Shown one piece after another: positions 1-4,393 of a stretch of 5,513 bases of DNA. Under the pieces are notes generated by a model. The model was not told the DNA's origin. It made no database searches and saw only the letters and a list, made by a program, of their open reading frames with translations. The position numbers and the translations under genes were made by a program. Position 1 is the stretch's first letter. Each line of letters opens with the position of its first letter. This DNA is from Candidatus Omnitrophota bacterium (GTDB taxonomy: Bacteria > Omnitrophota > Gorgyraeia > Aquiviventales > Aquiviventaceae), in the NCBI GenBank assembly GCA_016206585.1, contig JACQRE010000066.1, forward strand, positions 1-5,513, in the 5' to 3' direction.

Positions 1-28
1 GCATAGCACGCGCCCTGTTCTCTGTCAA
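1..28 (-). promoter_or_regulatory. Probable promoter for the gene beyond the left edge
   Basis: On the minus strand TTGACA (28 to 23) is followed by a 17-bp spacer and TATGC (5 to 1); the sixth base of the -10 box lies outside the window. The arrangement matches the promoter at 4328-4356. A second TTGACA sits 14 bp upstream (42 to 37) through the tandem duplication. It points away from ppc toward an unseen downstream gene, so that gene may have its own transcription. Confidence 0.5.
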
Positions 29-44
29 GAGTTCTCTGTCAAGA
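17..44. repeat. Perfect 14-bp tandem duplication just past the ppc stop
   Basis: GTTCTCTGTCAAGA occurs twice head to tail (17-30 and 31-44), with no mismatch, starting 5 bp beyond the ppc stop codon. On the minus strand each copy carries a TTGACA hexamer. The unit is twice 7 bp, in keeping with the 7-bp units in the other two gaps. No stem with a U-tract that would terminate ppc transcription is seen in these 49 bases. Confidence 0.85.
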
Positions 45-49
45 GGAAA

Positions 50-2821
50 TCAGCCGGTGTGGCGCATGCCGGCGGCGATGCCGTTGATGGTCAGCGACAG
101 CGCCCGCTCCAGCTCCCTGGGGAGGCGCTGGCCCTGTAACTGGCGGCGCCGCCTGAGGAAGCGCACTTGCAGCAGGCTGACCGGGTCCACGTAGGGGTTG
201 CGCAGGCGGATGGAGTTTTGGAGCACGTAGTTGGCGTCCAGCAGCTCCCGCTGCTGGGTGATGGCGAGCACCGCCTTGCGGGAGCGGGCGTACTCCTGCT
301 CGATCTCGGCGAAGATCCGCTCGCCCAGCGCCCGGGGGCGCACGAGCGAGGCGTAGCGGCGCGCGATGCGCATGTCCGCCATCCCGAGGCTCATCTGCGT
401 GAACTCGAGCATGACGTGGAACCACGGGAACTCGGCGTACATCTGGCGCAGCTGTGCGAGCCCGTCCGGGTGGGCGCGCACGAACTCCTCCACCGCCCAG
501 CCGAACGGAAACCAGCTCGGCAGCAGCTGCCGGCTCTGGTCCCAGCTGAAGACCCACGGGATCGCCCGGAGGTCCTCGATGCGGTTCGATGCGCTGCGCC
601 GCGCGGGCCGCGAGCCGATGCGGAACTCGTTGATGGCGTCGATGGGGGTCGACTGCTCGAAGTACCGCACGAACGACGGGTCGTTGTAGAGCGCCTGCCG
701 GTAGCGGGACCACGCCGCCCGGGAGAGCTCCTCGACCGTCTGCTCCCAGACCGCCAGCCTGACGGGCGGCTTGGGCTCGATGAGGGTGGCCTCCAGGACG
801 GCGGAAAGGGCCAGCTCCAGGTTGCGGGCGGCCATGAGCGGGTTGGCGTACTTCGCCGCGATCACCTCGCCCTGCTCCGTGATCTTGATGCGCCCCTCGA
901 GCGTGCCGCGGGGCTGTGCCAGGATCGCCTGGTGGAGCGGCCCGCCGCCGCGGCCGATCGTGCCGCCGCGGCCGTGGAAGAGCCGCAGCCGGATGCGGTG
1001 GGCCTTGGCCACGGCATGGAGGCGGCGCTGCGCCTGGTAGAGCCCCCAGTTGGCGGTGAAGAAGCCGCCGTCTTTGTTCGAGTCGGAGTAGCCAAGCTGG
1101 ATCTCCTGGAAATTGCCGCGGGCTTTGAGGTAGTTGCGGTACGCGGGGTGCGTGTAGAGGCTCGCCATGATCTCGTGGGCGCGGCGCAGGTCGTCGATCC
1201 CCTCGAAGAGCGGCACGATGTTGACCCCGCTCCACCAGCCGCGGGTGGTGCGGCGGAAGAGGTCGGTCTGCTGGAAGAACCACAGCACCGTGAGCACGTC
1301 GCTCGGCTCGTGGGTCATGCTGATGATGTAGCCGTCGACCGCCTCGGCGTCGACGTGCTCGAGGTACTCGGCCATCACCTGGAAGGTGCGGATGACCTCG
1401 CGGGTCTCCGGCGAGCCGCTCTTGAGCAGCTCGACGTAGCGCGGCTGGGCCAGGAGCTGATCGAGCAGCGCGCGCCGAGCGCCCTCGGACATCGTGCGCA
1501 GGTCGTCCCCGGACAGTTCATGGAGGCGCGCGAGCTCAGCGAAGGCGTCGAGGTGGCGCTGGCTGTGGTCGCGCACGTCCAGCCGGGTGAAGACGAAGCC
1601 GAAGAGCGTGATCTGGAGAGCCAGCTTTGCCACCTCGCGCTGGGCCACGAGGTCGGCGCGGTGCGCGCCGAGGCTGCGCTGGATCAACTGCACCTCCTGG
1701 AGAAACTCCTGCGCGGCCGGGTAGCCGTCCTGCGCGTCGGAGGCGTGCCGGAACATCTGGCGCAGGCGGTAGATCATGATCGCGAGCTTCTGCCGGTAGG
1801 GCTGGTGCGGGAACTTCGCGTCGAGCGACTCGACGAGCGCCGGGAATGCCCGGCGGTCGTTCGCCAGCGACCGCAGGAACGACTTGGGGATGCGGCACAG
1901 CTGGTCCGACTGGGTGAGCTGCTCCTGCAGATGCTCCAGCGAGTCGAGGTACTTGACCAGGATCGCCTGCCGGTAGCGCAGGAGCGCCCAGCGCAGCGAT
2001 TCGTGGGTCACGTTGGGGTTGCCGTCCTTGTCGCCGCCGATCCAGCTGCCAAAGCGGATCAGGCTGGAGAGCGGGATCGAGCGGCCGTAGACCCGCTTCA
2101 CCTCGCTGCGGAAGGCCAGGATGACGTCCGCCAGCGCGTCATAGAGAACGGAGGACAGGTAGTAGAGCCCCTGCTCCACCTCGTCCTGGATGGTGGGCCG
2201 GTCCGGCCGCAGCTCATCCGTCTGCCAGAGGCTGGTGATCTGCTCGAGCAGCTCCTCGGCGATGTCGCGCTCCTCTTTGGGCACGGGGTCGAGCCGCTGC
2301 CGCCTGGTGAGCAGGTCCCAGATCGCGCGGTGCTTGGTGAGGATGGTCGGGGGGAGCGCTTGGGTCGGGTGCGCGGTGAGCACGAACACGATGGAGAGAT
2401 CCGCCGCCCGCTTGGCCAGCGCGTCATACGGCACGCCCGCCGCGTGGAGGCGGTGCACGACGTCCTCGATGGAGCCCCGCTGGGGGTGGGATCCCGGCAG
2501 CGACTCGTAGTGGCGCTTGCGGCGCAGGCGGTGGTTCTCCTCGGCGAGGTTCACGAGCTGGAAATAGACCGAGAAGGCGCGGATGATCTTCTCGGCGGCG
2601 GCCAGCGGCAGCTGCTCGAGGAGGCGGCGCAGCGTCGCGTCGCGGCTGATCCGTCCATGGCGCCGCAGCCGGATGGCGAGCTTGCGGATGCGCTCCTCGA
2701 CGTCGAAGAGCGGGCGGCCCTCCTGATGGATGAGGACCTGGCCCAGCAGGTCGCCGAGGAAGTGGACCTCGCGGCGCAGGGGGGCGAGTTTTTCCTGTTG
2801 CGACTCTACAGAGCTACTCAT
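50..2821 (-). CDS. ppc: Phosphoenolpyruvate carboxylase, complete, 923 aa
   Basis: Cytosolic enzyme that carboxylates phosphoenolpyruvate with bicarbonate to oxaloacetate, refilling the TCA cycle or feeding C4 acid routes. Visible family marks, numbered from the chosen start: TAHPTQ at 149-154 (catalytic His151), FGSWIGGDKDGNPNVT at 257-272, LFEGIDD with metal ligand Glu540, GYSDSNKDGG at 577-586 (Asp580, Lys583), FHGRGG at 615-620 (His616, Arg618), IGRGG (Arg624), GSRPARR at 736-742, and a C-terminal MRHTG in place of the usual MRNTG. Length is near the family norm (E. coli 883 aa). An in-frame ATG at 2872 would add 17 residues, but these are encoded by the intergenic repeat and resemble nothing in PPC. 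MSSSVESQQ leading into LRREVHFLGDLL is the normal N-terminus. No Shine-Dalgarno is evident before 2821. Odd points: Arg-Arg after TAHPT is Pro-Pro, and two aspartate-site residues are changed (Met814, His921). Identity is certain; allosteric behaviour is inferred. Confidence 0.97.
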   Translation of the reverse strand: MSSSVESQQEKLAPLRREVHFLGDLLGQVLIHQEGRPLFDVEERIRKLAIRLRRHGRISRDATLRRLLEQLPLAAAEKIIRAFSVYFQLVNLAEENHRLRRKRHYESLPGSHPQRGSIEDVVHRLHAAGVPYDALAKRAADLSIVFVLTAHPTQALPPTILTKHRAIWDLLTRRQRLDPVPKEERDIAEELLEQITSLWQTDELRPDRPTIQDEVEQGLYYLSSVLYDALADVILAFRSEVKRVYGRSIPLSSLIRFGSWIGGDKDGNPNVTHESLRWALLRYRQAILVKYLDSLEHLQEQLTQSDQLCRIPKSFLRSLANDRRAFPALVESLDAKFPHQPYRQKLAIMIYRLRQMFRHASDAQDGYPAAQEFLQEVQLIQRSLGAHRADLVAQREVAKLALQITLFGFVFTRLDVRDHSQRHLDAFAELARLHELSGDDLRTMSEGARRALLDQLLAQPRYVELLKSGSPETREVIRTFQVMAEYLEHVDAEAVDGYIISMTHEPSDVLTVLWFFQQTDLFRRTTRGWWSGVNIVPLFEGIDDLRRAHEIMASLYTHPAYRNYLKARGNFQEIQLGYSDSNKDGGFFTANWGLYQAQRRLHAVAKAHRIRLRLFHGRGGTIGRGGGPLHQAILAQPRGTLEGRIKITEQGEVIAAKYANPLMAARNLELALSAVLEATLIEPKPPVRLAVWEQTVEELSRAAWSRYRQALYNDPSFVRYFEQSTPIDAINEFRIGSRPARRSASNRIEDLRAIPWVFSWDQSRQLLPSWFPFGWAVEEFVRAHPDGLAQLRQMYAEFPWFHVMLEFTQMSLGMADMRIARRYASLVRPRALGERIFAEIEQEYARSRKAVLAITQQRELLDANYVLQNSIRLRNPYVDPVSLLQVRFLRRRRQLQGQRLPRELERALSLTINGIAAGMRHTG

Positions 2822-2829
2822 TGCATCGT

Positions 2830-2853
2830 TCAGCGACAAGCGACAAGCGACAT
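2830..2853 (-). other. Possible 7-codon leader ORF ahead of ppc
   Basis: On the minus strand GGAG sits 6 nt before an ATG at 2853, which opens a frame for MSLVACR and ends with TGA at 2830, 8 nt before the ppc start codon. It is the only well-placed Shine-Dalgarno seen in this spacer, while ppc itself has none, so reinitiation or coupling is conceivable. Most of the frame is repeat sequence, so chance is a serious alternative. Confidence 0.22.
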
Positions 2854-2913
2854 GCAACACTCCAAAAAACATTGTTCTCTTGACGTGCTGCTTGTTGCTT
2901 GTTGCTTGTTGCT
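2832..2913. repeat. Long imperfect inverted repeat made of 7-bp units, between the dehydrogenase gene and ppc
   Basis: The left arm (2832-2860) carries GCGACAA, GCGACAA, GCGACAT, GCAACAC in tandem. The right arm (2885-2913) carries TGCTTGT three times in tandem (2889-2909). The two 29-nt arms are complementary at 24 positions and flank a 24-nt loop. Three of the five mismatches are the same G/A change in the heptamer. As RNA of the minus strand, the coding direction, these become C-A mismatches, so the hairpin is weaker than its length suggests; on the plus strand they become G-U pairs. It fills most of the 105-bp spacer before ppc and could be an interspersed genomic repeat, an mRNA processing or attenuation structure, or both. 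Confidence 0.8.
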
Positions 2914-2926
2914 AAGGCGGTCCTGT

Positions 2927-3811
2927 TCATGTTCCTTGTTCCAATTGGGCCAGGATCGCAGAGTAGTCGAGGTCGGCGCGGCCGGCGGCCTCGGACTGGG
3001 CGAAGAGCGCTTCGATCGCTTGGGTGACCGGCAGTGCGGCGTTGACCTCGCCGGCCAGCTCGCCCATCAACCGCAAATCCTTGTGCATGTGTTTCAGCGC
3101 AAAGTGGGTGGCGAACTCCCGCTTGATCATCCCCGCCCCTTTGGTCTGATACCACGGCGAGCGGAACGTGCTCGCTTCCAACACCTCGAGATACCGTTTG
3201 GGATCCAGCCCCGCGCGTTGGACGAGTAGCAGCCCCTCGGCGAACCCGGCGGCCAGGTGGGCCAGCATCAGGTTTGTCGCGAGCTTCAGCGCGGAGCCCA
3301 TCCCCACCCCGCCGGCGAGGATGATCGTCTTGCCCATCGTCGAGAGGACGGGGCGGCAGCGCTCCAGCGTCGAGGGCAGCCCGCCGGCGAGGATGACGAG
3401 CGTCCCCTCGGTGGCCGGCCCCTTGGAGCCCACAACCGGCGCGTCCAGGAACTCGGCTTGCTTCGTCGTCATCGCCCCGGCCAATTTCCGGGACGTGGCC
3501 GGCGAGACGGTGCTCATGTCGACGAGGACCGCGCCGGATTTGATGCCGTCGAGCACGCCGTCAGGTCCCAGCACCACCGCCTCGACGTCCGTCGGCTGGG
3601 ACACCATCGTGATGACGACGTCGGCCTCCGCCGCGACGTGCGCCGGGCTCTTGCCGGACTTCGCGCCCACGCGCAGGAGCGGCTCCACCTTCGCGGCGGT
3701 GCGGTTCCACACCGTCAGCGGGAACCCGGCTCTGGCAATGTGGGCGGCCATGGGGGCGCCCATGGTGCCAAGGCCGAGGAAGCCGATGCGCGGGCCGTTC
3801 GACGAGGCCAT
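2927..3811 (-). CDS. NADPH-type beta-hydroxyacid dehydrogenase, glyoxylate/succinic semialdehyde reductase-like, 294 aa
   Basis: Member of the 3-hydroxyisobutyrate dehydrogenase superfamily, full length (usual 285-300 aa). The N-terminal Rossmann domain shows GLGTMG at 13-18 and WNRT at 35-38; Arg37/Thr38 after the second strand are typical of NADPH binding. VDMSTV carries Thr101. The substrate loop reads DAPVVGSKGPATEGTL (123-138), the catalytic Lys176 and Asn180 sit in LKLATN, and FALKHMHKD holds Phe237 and Asp245. Spacing matches plant GLYR1 at a constant offset of 6, which favours glyoxylate or succinic semialdehyde as substrate over 3-hydroxyisobutyrate. However, the serine expected at 127 is Val, so the substrate is open. 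The ATG at 3811 lies 3 bp after the stop of the upstream membrane protein gene and has no Shine-Dalgarno, so translational coupling is likely. The gene ends 105 bp before ppc. Alternatives are tartronate semialdehyde reductase or a broad aldehyde-acid reductase. Confidence 0.9.
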   Translation of the reverse strand: MASSNGPRIGFLGLGTMGAPMAAHIARAGFPLTVWNRTAAKVEPLLRVGAKSGKSPAHVAAEADVVITMVSQPTDVEAVVLGPDGVLDGIKSGAVLVDMSTVSPATSRKLAGAMTTKQAEFLDAPVVGSKGPATEGTLVILAGGLPSTLERCRPVLSTMGKTIILAGGVGMGSALKLATNLMLAHLAAGFAEGLLLVQRAGLDPKRYLEVLEASTFRSPWYQTKGAGMIKREFATHFALKHMHKDLRLMGELAGEVNAALPVTQAIEALFAQSEAAGRADLDYSAILAQLEQGT

Positions 3812-3814
3812 AAG

Positions 3815-4318
3815 TCAGTGAGATGTCGACGGAGCGGGTTCGAGCCGGTCCAGCAGGCTGAACACTTTGGGGTAGCCGGTCAGGCGCAGCCAGCCCATGC
3901 CGAGGAGGCTCGTGATGACCGCGGACTCGAAGAGCGGCTGGGGATTGCGCACGAAGGCGCTGATCAATCCGAACACAACCGGCGTCTCCAGCAGGGCGAG
4001 GCAGACGAGGATGGCGGCTTGAAGTTTGTCCCCCAGCGCTCCGCGCTCTCCGCCGGAGAGCTGGGCCACCGCTGTGGGAGTCAGGCGCTGCGACACGCCG
4101 CCGACGACGGTGTGGAACCACCACCAGGCCAGGCCGTACAGCAGCGTCGAGAGCACGACCAGCGGCAGGACGAGGAAGCCGGCGTCCTGCGTGGAGGCGG
4201 GCGCGCGCGCCAGCACCAGGATCTTGATGGTCCAGTAGATCCCGATGGCACCCAGCATGGCCACCCAGAGGATGTTCAGGGTCATCTTGCGTTGAGCGAG
4301 CGGGGGCTTCGCCAACAT
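3815..4318 (-). CDS. Small four-helix membrane protein, function unknown
   Basis: Encodes 167 aa (156 aa if the second ATG at 4285 is used). I do not recognise a named family. Hydrophobic stretches at about 14-36, 47-68, 99-122 and 128-146 suggest four membrane helices in two hairpins, with a polar linker at 74-98. Helix 3 contains LALLETPVVFGLISAF (107-122), with one acidic residue (Glu111) in the membrane followed by Pro and a Phe-Gly-Leu. This resembles the C-terminal, ion-binding helix of ATP synthase subunit c (E-x(2-3)-YGL), which may be chance or distant homology. Start choice is uncertain. The promoter at 4328-4356 would begin RNA near 4321, so ATG 4318 would be nearly leaderless, while ATG 4285 would have a leader of about 36 nt; neither has a Shine-Dalgarno. 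The next gene starts 3 bp downstream, indicating co-transcription with the dehydrogenase. Confidence 0.75.
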   Translation of the reverse strand: MLAKPPLAQRKMTLNILWVAMLGAIGIYWTIKILVLARAPASTQDAGFLVLPLVVLSTLLYGLAWWWFHTVVGGVSQRLTPTAVAQLSGGERGALGDKLQAAILVCLALLETPVVFGLISAFVRNPQPLFESAVITSLLGMGWLRLTGYPKVFSLLDRLEPAPSTSH

Positions 4319-4327
4319 GGCACGGGT

Positions 4328-4356
4328 AGCATACTGGCTCGTCGAGGGGGTGTCAA
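4328..4356 (-). promoter_or_regulatory. Sigma70-type promoter for the membrane protein-dehydrogenase pair
   Basis: Read on the minus strand, a perfect TTGACA (4356 to 4351) is followed after 17 bp by TATGCT (4333 to 4328), which matches TATAAT at four of six positions with the key TA at the start and T at the end. Predicted RNA start is near 4321. It lies inside the 55-bp gap after the transporter stop codon, so the downstream genes need not depend on transcription from the transporter. Confidence 0.72.
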
Positions 4357-4362
4357 CGTGCC

Positions 4363-4376
4363 GATATCAGATATCA
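4363..4376. repeat. Tandem GATATCA pair forming a 13-bp palindrome; possible operator
   Basis: Two adjacent copies of GATATCA occupy 4363-4369 and 4370-4376. The first 13 bases, GATATCAGATATC, are a palindrome around a single central base. Relative to the predicted RNA start at 4321 it spans about -42 to -54, directly upstream of the -35 box and overlapping the transporter stop codon (4374-4376). The position suits an activator or repressor site, but no cognate regulator is in the window, so the role is inference. Confidence 0.45.
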
Positions 4377-4393
4377 GCGAGTGGCTATCTGAT
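4366..4393. repeat. 8-bp inverted repeat spanning the transporter stop codon
   Basis: ATCAGATA (4366-4373) and TATCTGAT (4386-4393) are perfect complements around a 12-nt loop that holds the stop codon and last codons of the transporter gene. It is AT-rich and not followed by a U-tract on the minus strand, so it is a poor intrinsic terminator. It overlaps the GATATCA tandem and may simply reflect the same operator-like sequence repeated inside the gene end. Confidence 0.4.

Noticed and set aside
2822..2872. A 17-residue N-terminal extension of PPC starting at ATG 2872
   Set aside because: The extension is encoded by the loop and left arm of the heptamer repeat, is unlike PPC N-termini, and lies ahead of a normal start at 2821.
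2880..2908. Plus-strand promoter starting with TTGACG at 2880
   Set aside because: At 17-bp spacing the -10 region reads TGCTTG, and no plausible plus-strand gene follows.
2832..2913. CRISPR array
   Set aside because: The units are 7 bp, directly adjacent without spacers, and arranged as an inverted pair.
167..3229. A 1020-codon open frame on the plus strand, antisense to ppc and part of the dehydrogenase gene
   Set aside because: Its translation is low-complexity (rich in Arg, Ala, Val, Glu, Asp), matches no family I know, runs through an intergenic repeat, and is explained by stop-poor GC-rich DNA opposite two well-identified genes.
4366..4393. Intrinsic terminator for the transporter gene
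   Set aside because: The stem is short and AT-rich and lacks a following U-tract on the minus strand.
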